64,000 nt of DNA from Leucocoprinus leucothites. Taxonomy: Eukaryota > Basidiomycota > Agaricomycetes > Agaricales > Agaricaceae. The notes under the pieces were generated by a model. That model searched no databases and was not told the DNA's origin. It was given only the letters and a program-made list of their open reading frames with translations. The stretch's first letter is position 1. Every line of letters begins with the position of its first letter. Positions 45,125-57,114 of this stretch are shown here, piece by piece. A program made the position numbers and the translations under genes. The stretch spans positions 434,001 through 498,000 of the forward strand of contig JAACJO010000024.1 of NCBI GenBank assembly GCA_013368445.1, given 5' to 3'.

Positions 45125-47178
45125 ATGGATGGATCTAGAAAACCTAGTGTGCTTATCGAAACCTCAGTCGAGCTAATCAAACAAGTGGAAGATCTTATAC
45201 AGAACCTTGACTTGTATGTTTATCGCGATTCAGACGTTGTGTGGCGCTAATACCAGCTTGAAGTCATCTTTCTAGGATCGCTGGATTCCCCTGGGAGATA
45301 TCTTCGCTGGACAAGGACCACTGGATGGTAATTGACAAATTTTTGCAAGCAGGGTTTGGTGTCTGCGTAGCGTCTCTTGAGATGTCGCACCAGATCGTGG
45401 AGCACTTCAGTTCGCCAGGTCGAGCGATTTCAGAGGACAATCCTCGGTCCACGTTGGATATAAGAGTGACAGATGATATGATGTCGATGGCCACGGCATT
45501 TAATAGCGCTCTCTTAGAGGTAAACACCTAATCTCCACTGAGACGAACAGGATTTTGACTTGATGCTATTTAGTTGCATGAGGGTGGGAGGCCACATATA
45601 TGGCATACGGCTGTTTGTAAGCTTGCTCACGTAGTTGACCAACTACCATTTAATGTTAACCCCACCTCAGATGAGCGGTATAGGATCAGGTCTTCGTGTC
45701 CTCTGCAGACTGCTACCTCCCTCATAAATGCTTCTCACTCGCTAGATAAGAGCTGGCGAATTGCAATACTACCTGGAAATTCCGACATTCTGGAGTCAGT
45801 GCGAGAAGAGCTCGTAAATATATTTAGAGAACATACTATCCGAGTTGGTCCAACGTTCTATCCCCAGCTTGTTGATAACGTTCTGACTAGATATTGAAAG
45901 GTTCAAGCCTCAGCGAGCGAACTAAGGAAATATTGCTGGGGGGTTGTAAGTTCTCCCGCCAGTCTCGATGGCTTGTCTACAAGAAACCTCTGGAATGGTG
46001 AAGAGGAGTATTCTCCTGATGCACAGTATGCTGTTGGTCTCCTGGAGAGCTACCTTAGCAACCCACCCTGGCGTTACCATTCACTTGATGATTTGTTTGA
46101 TGCCGATGCAATTTATGGCTTGAATCACATTCAGTCCTCACCCTTGATGTAAGCTCCTCCTCCAAAGCGGTGTACCCATCAAATTATGCCTCACACCTGC
46201 GACAGAGTGCTAATTCACGATACACCATCCAAGATAAGCTCTGTAGCATCAATGTATCTCAGATTCCTGGATCAAATGCGTGTCTCCTGCTCGAGTATGC
46301 TGGAGATCGAGAACAGATTGCATCACATACAAACTGCTGGCTGTTATGACTTATTACAGGACCCAGCTTCAACGCTCGGCTTTATGGTCCTGCATCGAGA
46401 AATCATCCAGAGCGCTGTTGAAGAGGCTCGGGCAACAGCCGGTTCACTTTTGTCATATCTGGACGAGGTATATGCACTATACTCATTACCAGTGCTGGAG
46501 ACTAATCACATTGATTCTTCATTCTAGCTTCGCCAACACCCGGACATAAAGTGCCAAGGTGTTCCTGATGGATCACAAGGTGCACAATCCATTCCTGTAC
46601 TAACAAAACAGCTCTTAGCTCATACAATTGGCTTTTCCCTAGGTGAAATTCCTTGTACTAAATGCATTTTTGACACCCTCTACGACCACTGTGAATTGAT
46701 CCTTGGGGAGGTTCTTGGTGAAAGTCAACTGTTCTGGGTTACGTCGTTGCCTGCACAAACAGGAACAAGGAATTTATTCCCTGTGGTGAGAATGCTGGTC
46801 AAAGAACCTCGAAAGAGGAGGATTGACTTCTTCAAGAGGCTCTTGGATGAAGACTTTCCTCCGGTAGCTATTTCCCATTCCTCTGACATCCAAGACCAAG
46901 TCATTGTTTGGTCTTACCTAGTCTCGAGGGTGCATATGCATACAAACAAGCATTTTGTGTCGGCAATCTCATCATGGAGGGTCTGGCACTGGAGGCCTTG
47001 TAAAGCAAAGGAGCAGGCTGAATTTGCTGAAAATTCCAGAAAATCGCGGATGCGGTACGAGAGGGCGAAAATGGGGCTGAAAGACGAAAATGTGGGTTTC
47101 TCAGTCAAGGATCTCATGCAGTTTGGTGCGCAGAGTCGCAAGGGGAGAGGAAAAGACGAGCCAGATTGGTCGTTTTAG
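45125..47178 (+). CDS. family A copy 2, unknown tandemly repeated protein
   Basis: Eight exons in phase give 548 aa: 45125-45213, 45276-45519, 45574-45616, 45671-45843, 45901-46148, 46206-46467, 46528-46579 and 46643-47178. I do not recognise the family. It starts MDGSRKPSVLIETSVELIKQ. Blocks shared by all copies are DKFLQAGFGVCVASLEMSHQ, NLWNGEEEYSPDAQYAVGLL, DADAIYGLNHIQSSP, HTIGFSLGEIPCTKCI (CxxC), LVKEPRKRRIDFFKRLLDE and WRPCKAKEQAEFAENSRK. It has no signal peptide or membrane helix and is mainly helical in character, so a cytoplasmic or nuclear protein is likely. Intron 7 (46580-46642) is 63 nt, a multiple of three and free of stops, so its retention would simply add 21 aa (569 aa). It is about 95% similar by eye to copy 3. 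Confidence 0.8.
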
Positions 47179-47849
47179 CCTTAGTGTAAACTAGTTGTAT
47201 AATAGTATATCATTGTTTTTTTGTATAAATCAAGAACAATTTCGCCAGTCCCTTGTTGACTCTGGGCGACTGATAATTATTGGGTAAGGTATTTAGGCCA
47301 TATCCACGTCATGATTACAACATGGAGAGCAGAATCGAGTGTTTAAGTACCTTGCATAAGCAAGATCTCGTTCAGAGACAACGATAACAAGATCGTGTTC
47401 TGGGCTCATTCAACAGTCAACTTGAAATACTGATCAATCAAGGGTGTTTGCAAGTTTAGTCTACGTATAATACAACTAATACTGGTAAGATCCGTCTTCG
47501 CGGGACAACGACTTATTAGAAAATCAGCGATAGACTGAAGAAGTGAGTATAGACGATGATGAACCTCGAGGGTAATTGTCAGGTGAGGTATTCACAGCGA
47601 TAGCAGACTTGCTGAGAGCGGAGTAGTTGGTCCGTGTAGACGGCCCAGTCTACGTGAGGGTGTCAGAATTACGATAAAATCGAAGTGAAGTGCACGCATA
47701 CTTTGGTAAGGCTGGTTGAATTTGGATACGTCAGCATGCATACAATGCTGCCAAGACTGCAGGCGAACATATCCTTCAAAGAGGAACCGGTCACTCCTGC
47801 AGTGCTGAGAGTCACTTTTCCGGACTCAAAGAACAGGGGAAAGTATCTA
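47179..47849. other. spacer after family A copy 2
   Basis: Non-coding, and closely similar to 53891-54700 in unit 3. It contains the probable family A terminator region just after the stop. Confidence 0.4.
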
Positions 47850-48777
47850 TCAGATAAAACAACGTACCACAGGCTCGATAAAAATACCCCAAATACCAGG
47901 TTGACAGCCCACCCTTGCAACACCTCCGCCTAGACTTGGAATTGCTGCTCGAATGGTCCCTCTACAAGGCCACCTTAATGGTCGAACTCGCAATGTTCCT
48001 AATCCCGCTCTGCAAAGGCAATAAACCTTCTGGTAAATGTCCACTCGGAACCGCTGACGATCAAAATTGATTAAAGTGGCGAGCGATAACGCGAAAATAG
48101 TTGTTTTCGGGAGGGGGGGGGCATTTGAGCCTGCGCTGTCAGGCTTCGAGGATTGGACAAGGGCGATGATGCGGTCTGGGTTGATTGGGATGGTGAGGGG
48201 GCCGATGCGGTCTTGTGGGCGTGTTACAACCTGCGCGAATTGGATTTATGGTGAGAATGTGGCCTGCATGGAGTGCGGGTGAGGGTAAGTAGTAACGTGC
48301 GTAGGGCTGCGATTGGGGGGCACGAATGAGTGGTCAACGTCGTGGAGACCCTCGACGTAGGGAATTCTGGTGTTGACCTTGACCATGATCTTTTTGACGA
48401 GAACGATCTCATAAATGGCTTTAACTGATGCACTAGGAGTGATGTATCCGTCTTCAGCGACAACTGTGGCTTCTACCATAGCCTGGTCGAGTGGCTTACA
48501 GGGACCACCGTAAGTCTTGCAAAGTTTGTAGTACCTGAATGCCAAGGCTGGTGAGAACACTGAAATAAAATATGGAACATGTCAAGAGCCCGGTCGTTCG
48601 AAGAAAAGAATTCACGCACTCCATACATGTTTGCCAACGAGATTAGTCCTACAATATTTTATCCCTTCGCGATGTCCTTTCCAACATGATGCAGGTACCT
48701 CCTCGCGGGCGTATACAACCTTGCTCATCGATCTTCCACTTGTGTTCCTGAAGATATCTTATGTGGGCTGCGACGGC
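47850..48777 (-). pseudogene. family C copy, unit 2 (degraded)
   Basis: From right to left: an exon-like start after a CTCATAG acceptor at 48778; then an exon with FRYYKLCKTYGGPCKPLDQA and VVAEDGYITPSASVKAIYEI; then a part reading VVTRPQDRIGPLTIPINPDR. The last matches THLRDRIGLPAMPINPDRLI of the unit 4 copy. After that, the DPEWTAAKEF-like region of unit 4 is present only as frame-shifted, stop-containing sequence. A run of nine G occurs at 48112-48120. The gene is therefore broken here. Confidence 0.45.
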
Positions 48778-48779
48778 CT

Positions 48780-48941
48780 ATGAGAGACGAAAAGGTATAT
48801 CATGAGCCGGACTGGGGCGAGCAATACGAGGAGCGTACAGCAAGGACAGACCCGAAGCATCCGACTCCTATAGATCCTGACCACCCAACCTATGAACACA
48901 ATCGGAAAGTGTATGAGAGCTTATGGCAGTCAGCATTCTAG
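48780..48941 (+). CDS. short conserved plus-strand frame, doubtful
   Basis: A 53-codon frame from ATG 48780 reads protein-like: VYHEPDWGEQYEERTARTDP, then HPTPIDPDHPTYEHNRKVYE. A homologous stretch in unit 3 (near 55620-55690) keeps PTPVDPDHPIYERNSKVHES but with a frame change. Unit 5 decays further. It overlaps, antisense, the presumed 5' exons of family C, so only one of the two readings may be real. Confidence 0.25.
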   Translation: MRDEKVYHEPDWGEQYEERTARTDPKHPTPIDPDHPTYEHNRKVYESLWQSAF

Positions 48942-48979
48942 ATGGTAATCATTCGGTGAGGGGATGTCTACCGCTGAGA

Positions 48980-49450
48980 TTAGATAGTACATACCTCGAG
49001 CAGCTCGTAAGGAAGATCCTGCGGTTGCGTATTGAACCGCCGACGCTGGGGTGCTGTGGTCTTCTCTGAATCATCATCGACAGCTCTCCGCACCTCGCCA
49101 CCTACTCTGACCACTACTCGATCCGCCGCTAGCTCCATTCCTGTCCTGAACACCTCCCCTCGCTCGCTCGCCTCCTCAAGACGCTCAAGCATACCTCATG
49201 GACCGGTTGCGCCTACGATACACGCGACTCGTGGGGCTGCATCTAACTCTTCCTCAACCACACGCATTATCATCGATGTGCCGTGCAGGAACAGGTCTCG
49301 AGATTGTAATGCCCTCGTCGAGGCTGAGAGCGGAAACGATGGAAGGACTGTAGATACAAGCAAGTTAAGGTTGACGTTGAACAACTGGTGGGAATGCACA
49401 CCGGAGAGCCCGTGAATATGTAAGAAGCATGATACAAAGCTCGGGTGCAC
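48980..49450 (+). pseudogene. F-box gene fragment, unit 3
   Basis: Translation in shifting frames gives LRIEPPTLGCCGL and IIDSSPHLATYSDHYSIRR, homologous to about 36860-37110 of the intact F-box gene. It then continues into ACAYDTRDSWGCI, as in NYDYDTRDQSGCI of the parent. The frame is broken in several places. Confidence 0.6.
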
Positions 49451-49923
49451 ATACGATGATGAGGGGCTTCCTCGTATACAAATATGGCTCATAGCCAATA
49501 CCTGGAGCCTTATGCATTGCGCAGCGCGGGGGTTTTTAGACAAAGAACATCAAGCTCGAACGTCGCATCGACGTCACAACATCAGCTGAGAACAGATAGG
49601 TATTTGGCTATATTTGTTCAGAACTGGGTTCTAGATATTTGTGACCCTTGAGCGCTTGAACTCCTAGAAGGATACCCTCGAGATTCAACGCGGGTTTCGG
49701 CTGTTTGGGCAAACAATTCACACATGGTGGAACAACTTAAAGGTTGATTTCGCACTTCGAAGAGAAATACTGGTACCTGGTCGCAAGTGTACAATCTATT
49801 ACTACTGCATGTGATATACCACCGCTTTTTTCCACCTCTCTACTCGTGCTAAAATAGGCCCATCAGCGCCTATACATAATGGGGTGTCATTGAAGGAAGT
49901 CAGCAGCTCAGTCTCTGCCTCTC

Positions 49924-51183
49924 CTACAATGCAAAACCAGTATTGTTCTTCGATTTGGTGCTGCATTCCCCTGGAGTGTCAGCTGTACCGCTTTGCGCAA
50001 CTACTTGGTCAACGAATCCAGTATTCACTTTTCCAAGCAAAATCTCCAGAATAGGTATCTTCATTAGGACCAGGTCTTGCATGAGGGGTACGATATCCGA
50101 TTCTTCAAGATCGCGTAGCATCACGACCTTCAGCATGTGTGACGAAGTCGCAAGGTACCGTGATAGGTCAGGATGAACCTGCGATCCGGGACTAAACTCG
50201 TTCCGATGACGAGCCATGTGAAAGTATAAAATGGTAAGATTAGGGGCTGTGAGTACTCCGAATCTAGAATCACCACTGATCTGGATATTCGCGTGGAGAA
50301 AGCGAAGGCTTGGGAGGGCGAGCTTCACTTCAGGGGGAGATCAGCTAGGACGAGGTAATGTGTTGTAGATTAGGATAAGCTGCAGGTGTGTTATCAAGGA
50401 GGCTTGACATGCTACTTTGACCATAGTGTTGATTGAGGTCCCCCATAGATCAAGGTGGGCGAGGCGTTGTAGCGGCAAACTGACCGAAAGCGCCTGGACT
50501 GATTGTACATCTTTGAATGACAGAAGCCAGCCAAGTCGCTGCAAATGTGGGATAGTAGAGAGCTGAGAAATGATTCCTGTCGTGTGGGGTGCGCCCCAAG
50601 ACCGAGGAGGGAGGATAATCATGAGCCGACGTAGATTAATTGCATGGATATTTGGTATGAATCGGCGATACGGCGGTCATTGATATGCTGGTGGTATGAA
50701 AAACGGCGTCTCTCCAGCGGCTAATTTCGCGCGATAAGACGCCCATTTGTTCTTCGAGTAATTGATTCAGAGTAACTTACATTTTGAAGAAACGCAAAGC
50801 ACACATAGGTATAGCGGTGCTTCTCTCGACTGACGCACCCATCGTAGCACGATTTCGGGAGGACATGATACCTGCTCTTTAATGTTTATCTTGATGTGTG
50901 ACCAATACAGAGGCGTATGGATCATTCGCGTATTCCAGGAACGACATGTTGCACGGAGTGTTGTTCTTGTATCGGTCAGTTTTGCGACCGACGACATGTT
51001 TGACAAGTCAGAGAGCTCGATGATGCAGTGCGAAAGATTTACAAAGAAGATTTCCCGGAGGATATCATCTGGGATCGTGTCGAATGGTGCCCCGAGTCTC
51101 GTGAATTCTGATGTCTGGATACAATAAACATTTGTCCTCACATGATAAGTTTGGAGTAGGGGACTTGAACAATAACGAAGCAT
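49924..51183 (-). pseudogene. F-box/LRR gene of unit 3, frame broken
   Basis: ATG 51183 opens a frame (MLRYCSSPLLQTYHVRTNVY) into APFDTIPDDILREIFFVNLS, very similar to the unit 2 gene. The frame is lost near 50767, where a base change breaks the segment corresponding to KASLVQLLGEQLDVL. It resumes at 50622 (IILPPRSWGAPHTTGIISQL), stops at about 50341 and continues to 49924 in a third piece ending near NNTGFAL, short of the usual C-terminus. It shows the ancestral start that the unit 2 gene lacks. Confidence 0.75.
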
Positions 51184-51825
51184 TGCTATTCGTCATCTGG
51201 CGGAACGTGCACTTGGAGTCTTGCGCTAGCAATTGACCAAGCTCCAACAGGCAAAAAGCGGAACAGATGAGAGTTTGTGCTAATGTTGAACGTGGTGGCG
51301 CATCGTGCCATCAGGCCTTCAGGGTGGCTGTGCTTCATTTTACGTGCCACCCGGTGAGGGATATTTTCCGAAGCTCGGAAAGGAAGATGCTGACAGCTGG
51401 CATACTCCAGGCCCAATAGAACATCAAATGTTTGTTAGCCGTCAAAAGGCATCAAGGAGCCTGCGAGCAGAATGCTGGTGTTGACATGAGTTGCTCATCC
51501 ACATAGTATCAACTGATACAAGAAGCCGCGTCTCAGAGGGTAAGTTCTTCTAGACACTTAACTATCTTGGAAATGTTCGGAACAGTATAAGAAAGGATGT
51601 CAAGGTCAATGGCTTGAAAGAGCATGGGAATGTCATGGCGATGCTGAGGAAGGACTCAAGGACTCAAGCTTCTGAGAAGCTGTCAAGCTCCAAACCCCAG
51701 CCACAAAGTTGCGGAGAAACTCTCATGCACCGCTTTATAGTATATGTATCGCCTACGTTCCCTTCCTTTCGATTGATCACCCACGTTCCCTTCCCTTTTG
51801 ATTGATCACCTACATCCTTGCCGCC

Positions 51826-53890
51826 ATGGATGGATCTAGAAAACCTAGTGTGCTCATCGAAGCCTCAGGCGAGCTAATCAAACAAGTGGATGACCTTATA
51901 CAAAAGCTTGACTCGTATGTTTATCACGGCTCAGACGTTGCGTGGTGTTAATATCAGCTTGAAGTGATCTCACTAGGATTGTTCGAGTACCCTGGGAGAT
52001 ATCTTCGCCGGACAAAGACCACTGGATCGTAATTGACAAATTTTTGCAAGCCGGGTTTGGTGTCTGCGTTGCGTCTCTTCAGATGTCGCACCAGATCCTG
52101 GAGTATTTCAGTTCACCAGGTCGAGCAGTTTCAGAGGACAATCCTCGGTCCACGTTGGATATAGGAGTGGTAGATGATATGATGTCGATGGCCACGGCAT
52201 TCAATAGCGCTCTATTAGAGGTAAACATCTAGTATCCACTGGGACAAACAGGATTTTGACTTGAAGTTATTCAGCTGCATGAGGGTCGTGAGACCCTAGA
52301 TATATCGCAAAAGGCCGAAAGTAAGCTCGCTCACATAGTTGACCAGCTACTATTTAATGATAACCCATCTCAGGTCGGCGGCACTTAATCGGGTCTTCGT
52401 GTCCTCTGCAGACTGCTACCTCCCTCATAAATGCTTCTCACTCGCTAGATAAGAGTTGGCGAATTGCATTAATAGTTGGAAATTCCAACATTCGGGAGTC
52501 AACAAGAGAAGAGCTCATAAATATATTTAGGGAACATGCTATTCGAGTGGGTCCAATGTTCTATCCTCAGCTTGTTGACAACGTTCTGACTAGAGATTGA
52601 AAGGTTCAAGCCTCAGCGAGCGAACTAAGGAAATATTGCTGGGGCGTTGTAAGTTCTCCCGCCAGTCTCGATGGCTTGTTTACAAGAAATCTCTGGAATG
52701 GTGAAGAAGAGTATTCTCCTGATGCACAGTATGCTGTTGGTCTCCTGGAGAGCTACCTTAGCAACCCACCCTGGCGTTACCATTCACTTCATTGTTTGTT
52801 TGGTGCTTTTGGTGCCGATGCAATTTACGGCTTGAATCACATTCAGTCCTCGCCCTTGATGTAAGCTCCTCCTCCAAGGCGGTGTACCCATCAACCTATG
52901 CCTCTCACCTGCGACAGAGTGCCAATTCACGATACACCATCCAAGATAAGCTCCGTAGCATCAATTTATCTTAGATTCCTGGATCAAATGCGTATCTCCT
53001 GCTCGAGTATGCTGGAGATCGAGAACAGATTGCATCACATACAAACTGCTGGCTGCTATGAATTATTGCAGGACCCGGCTTCAATGCTCGGCTGTATGGT
53101 CCTGGATCGTGAAATCATCCAGAGCGCTATTGAAGAGGCTCGGGCAACAGCTGGTTCACTTTTGTCATATCTGGCAGAGGTACATGCAGTATATTCATTA
53201 CCAGTGCTGGAGACTAATCACATTGATTCGTCATTCTAGCTTCAGCAACACCCGGACATAAAGTGCCAAGGTGTTCCTGATGGATTACAAGGTGTACAAT
53301 CCATTCCTGTACCAACAAAACAGCTCTTATCTCATACAATTGGCTTTTCCCTAGGTGAAATTCCTTGTATTAAATGCATTATTGACACCCTCTATGACCA
53401 TTGTGAATTGATCCTTGGGGAGGTTCTTGGTGAAGATCAACTGTCCTGGGTTACATCGTTGCCTACGCGAACGGGAACAAGGAATTTATTGCCTGTGGTG
53501 AGAATGCTGGTCAAAGAACCTCGAAAGAGGAGGATCGACTTCTTCAAGAGGCTCTTGGATGAAGACTTTCCTCCGGTAGCTATTTCCCATTCCTCTGACA
53601 TCCAAGACCAAGTCACTGTTTGGTCTTACCTAATCTCGAGGGTGCATATGTATACAGGCGAGGGTTTTTTGTCGGCAATCTCATCATGGAGGGTCTGGCA
53701 ATGGAGGCCTTGTAAAGCAAAGGAGCAGGCTGAATTTGCTGAAAATTCCAGAAAATCGCGGATGCGGTACGAGAGGCTGAAAAAGGGGCTGAAAGACGAA
53801 AATTTAGGTTTCCCAGTCAAGGATCTCATGCAGTTTGGTGTGCAGAGTCGCAAGGGGAGAGGAAAAGACAAGCCAGATTGGTCATTTTAG
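51826..53890 (+). CDS. family A copy 3, unknown tandemly repeated protein
   Basis: Same eight-exon plan as copy 2, with all splice sites and phases kept; about 552 aa. It starts MDGSRKPSVLIEASGELIKQ. Differences from copy 2 include a 9-nt insertion giving HCLFGAFGADAIYG. The third exon is one codon longer and its end has drifted (LDISQKAE). Intron 4 has donor GTGGGT. Intron 7 is again 63 nt and stop-free (GTGTAC...CCCTAG). The last exon (open from 53408) ends GRGKDKPDWSF, as in copy 2 (DEPDWSF). It lies immediately right of the promoter shared with the broken F-box gene. No domain was recognised. Confidence 0.8.
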
Positions 53891-54779
53891 CCTTAGTGTA
53901 AACTAGTTGTATAATAGCATATCATTGTTTTTTGTACAAATCAAGAACAATTTCGCCAGTCCCTTGTTGACTCTGAGCGGCTGATAATTATTGGGTAAGG
54001 TATTTAGGCCATATCCACGTCATGATTACAACATGGAGAGCAGAATGGAGCGTTTAACTACCTTGCATCAGCAGGACCTTGTTCGGAAACAACGATAACA
54101 AGATCGTGTTCCGGGCTCATTAACCAGTCAACTTGAAATACTGATCAATTAATGGTGTTTACAAGTTTAGTCTACGTATGATACAGCTAATACCAGTAAG
54201 ATCCGTCCCCGCGGGACAACGACTTATTAGAAAATCAGCGATAGACTGACAAAGTGAGTATAGACGATGATGAACCTCGAAGATAATTGACTCGGCTTAT
54301 CTTCATGTCGTTCGGCATCTCGATGCGGGAGCACGAGCCATACTAAAGTTCACCACGTCAGTACGACAATGGAGTTCAAATTCCGAGGAGCGGGGGTCAT
54401 ACAATATTGACTTCAAGTGAGGTATTAACAGAGATAGCACCGAGTCGACGGATGATTTCAGGAGGGCTTGCGACTTGCTGAGAGGGGAGTAGTCGGTCCG
54501 TGTAGACGGCCCAGTCTATGTGAGGGTGTCAGAATTACAATAAACTCGAACTGAAGTGTACGCATGCATACAATCTGCCGAGGCCGCGGGGGAACGTAAC
54601 CTTCGAAGAAGAACCGGATACTCCTTGCAGTGCTGAGAGTCAGTTTTCTGTGGTCAAAGAGCAGAGGATAGTGTCTACCAGATAAAACAACGTACCACAT
54701 ACCACAGGCTCGATAAAAATGCCCCAATACCAGGTTGACAGCTCACTCTTGCAACACCTCCGCCCAGACTTGGGATTAC
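53891..54779. other. spacer after family A copy 3
   Basis: Closely similar to the spacer at 47179-47849, plus about 150 nt (54290-54420) that is absent from unit 2 but recurs near 59630-59770 in unit 4. No gene is supported. Confidence 0.4.
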
Positions 54780-55521
54780 TCAATACGGTGGCGAGCGATG
54801 ACACACGAATCGTTGTTTTTTTTTTTTTTTTTTTTTTTTGGGGAGGGGGGGCACATTGAGCCTGCGCTGTCAGGCTTGGAGGATTTAACAAGGGCGATGG
54901 TGCGGTCTGGGTTAATTAGGATGGTAAGGTGGCTGATGCGGTCTTGTGGGTGTGTTACAACCTGCACCAATTGGCTTATGGTAAGAATGTGGCCCGCGAG
55001 GAGTACGAGTGAGAGTTGAAGGCAAGTAGTAACGTACATAGAGCTGGTTATTGGGAAGCACGAATGAGTGGTTATTGTCGTGGAGACCTCGAAGTAGGTA
55101 ATCCTGGTGTTGACCTGGACAGTGACCTTTTTGGCGACTGAACGATCTCATCGATGGCTCCAACGGATGTACTGGGAGTGATGTATACGTCTTCAGGGAC
55201 AGCTGTAGCTTCTACGGTAGCCCGGTAGAGTGGATTACAGGGACCGCCGCAAGTCTTGCGAAGTTTGCAGTACCCGAACACCAAGTCTTCTGAGAACACT
55301 GCAATATAACACACGTGTCAAGAGCCCCAATTTCGAAGAAGAAAAGAATTCACGGGCTCAATATGTCGGCCAGCGAGATTAATTGTACTGTACTTCAGCC
55401 CTTCGCGATGTCATTTGCAGCATGATGCGGGCTCCTCATTGCAGTCGTATACAACCCCGCTCATCGACCTTTCGCTTGTGTTTCTAGGAATACCGTTGGA
55501 TTCAATAAGGGCTGCGACGGC
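54780..55521 (-). pseudogene. family C copy, unit 3 (degraded)
   Basis: Right to left: after a CTCATAG acceptor, the exon AVAALIESNGIPRNTSERSM; then FGYCKLRKTCGGPCNPLYRA and AVPEDVYITPSTSVGAIDEI; then a region reading TIALVKSSKPDSAG. The order matches units 2 and 4. The frame changes within the central block, and the downstream part runs into a T24 tract, so the gene is broken. Confidence 0.45.
54816..54839 (+). repeat. T24 homopolymer followed by G-rich tract
   Basis: Twenty-four consecutive T, then GGGGAGGGGGGG. The homologous place in unit 2 (about 48100) has only TTTT before its G tract, so the run expanded after duplication. Such a run is also a likely place for length error in the assembly. 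Confidence 0.9.
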
Positions 55522-55727
55522 CTATGAGAGAAGAAAAGGGAAATCATGAGCCAGACCGGAGCGAGCAGTGACGAGGAGCGTACAGTAAGGCAAGACTCGA
55601 AGTATCCGACCCCTGTAGATCCTGACCACCCAATCTACGAACGTAATTCGAAAGTGCATGAGAGTTTATGGCAGTCATCGGCATTCTGGATGGTGGTCAT
55701 TCGGTGAGGGGATATCTACCGCTGAGA

Positions 55728-56064
55728 TTAGATAGAACATACCTCGAGCAGCTCTGAAGGAAGATCCTGCGGTTGCGTATTGAACTGCCGATGCTGGGGT
55801 GCTGTGATCTTCTCTGAATCATCATCGACAGCTCTCCGCACCTCGCCACCTTTTCTGACCACTGCTCGATCCGCCGCTAGCTTCATTCCTGTCCTGAACA
55901 CCTCCCCTCGCTCGCTCGCCTCCTCAAGATGCTCAAGCATTCCTCATGGACCGGTTACGCCTACGATACACGCGACTCGTGGGGCTGCATCTAACTCTTC
56001 CTCAACTACACGCATTATCATCGATGTGCCGGGCAGCAAGTCAAGGTTGACGTTGAACAACTGA
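55728..56064 (+). pseudogene. F-box gene fragment, unit 4
   Basis: Nearly identical to 48980-49300 of unit 3, including LRIELPMLGCCDL, the IIDSSPHLATFSDHCSIRR-like reading and YAYDTRDSWGCI. It shows the same homology to the intact F-box gene and the same broken frame. Confidence 0.6.
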
Positions 56065-56324
56065 TGGGAACGCACACCTGAGAAATAAGAGGGCTTGTGA
56101 ATATGTAAGAAACATAATATAAAGCTCGGATGCACGTACGACGATGAGGCGCTTCCTCAGATCCAGATATAACTGTTAGCCAATGCCTGGAGCCTTATGC
56201 ATCGCGCAGAGCGGGAGTTTTTAGACAAAGAACATCAAGTTTGAACTTTACATCGACGTCACAACATCAACCGAGAATAGACGATTGTTTGGCAATATTT
56301 GCTCAGGACAGGGTTCTTGATGCT

Positions 56325-56465
56325 TTTACAAGTCAGGGAGTTCGATGATATGGTGCGACAGAGCTACGAGAAATATTTCTCGGAGGATATCGCTTGGGAT
56401 CGTGTTGAACGGTGACCTGAATCTCGTGAGCTCCGATATCTGGATGCAATAAGGGTCAGTACTCA
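56325..56465 (-). pseudogene. F-box/LRR gene remnant, unit 4
   Basis: Only the F-box start survives: TIPSDILREIFLVALSHHII and ELPDL on the minus strand, next to the region upstream of family A copy 4. The remaining 1.1 kb of the gene is gone, by deletion. Confidence 0.6.
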
Positions 56466-57057
56466 CAAGGTGAGTGAGTTTGGAATGAAGGGCAATGATA
56501 ACGAAGTATCGCTATTCGTCATCTGGTTGAATGGGCATTTGGTGTCTTGCACTAAAAATCGACCAAGCTCCAACAAGCTTGTGCTGATGCTGAGCCTGGT
56601 GGCGCATCGTGCCACCCTTCAGGTCCCCCGGGTGGTTGTGCTGATTTTACATGCACCCGAATAGTAATTGGTGATGGATATTTTGGCAAACACTTCGAAG
56701 CTCGGCGCAGGAGACGCTGACAGCTGGAATGTTCTAGACCAATAGAACACCAAGTTTAAGGTTATGTTCGCTAGTCATCGAGAAGGCATCACGGAGCTTG
56801 TGAGTAAATGTTGGTGTTGACAGATGTCGGCCATGTATATAGCCCTGGCAATGGACACAAGAAGCACTATCTCAGAGAGTAAGCTCCTCTAGACGCTTGA
56901 CCATCTTGGGATTGCCGGGCACAGGATCAAAAACGATGCGAAGTTCAATGGCTCAAAAGTGCAATGGAGGGTCACAAGGCCGAGGAAGGACTCAAGCTTC
57001 TAAGTAGCTTTCAAGCTCCAAGCCCCAAAACACGTGGAGATCCCACACACTACATGG

Positions 57058-57066
57058 TATATATAT
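57058..57066 (+). promoter_or_regulatory. TATA box of family A copy 4
   Basis: TATATATAT starts 57 bp upstream of the ATG at 57115. The same element precedes copy 5 (62353-62361, 56 bp upstream), and a weaker TATAGTATATG precedes copies 2 and 3. Conservation at a fixed distance supports a core promoter role. Confidence 0.5.
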
Positions 57067-57114
57067 CATCTACCTTCCCTTCCTTTCGATTTATCATCTA
57101 CAACCGTTGCCGCC

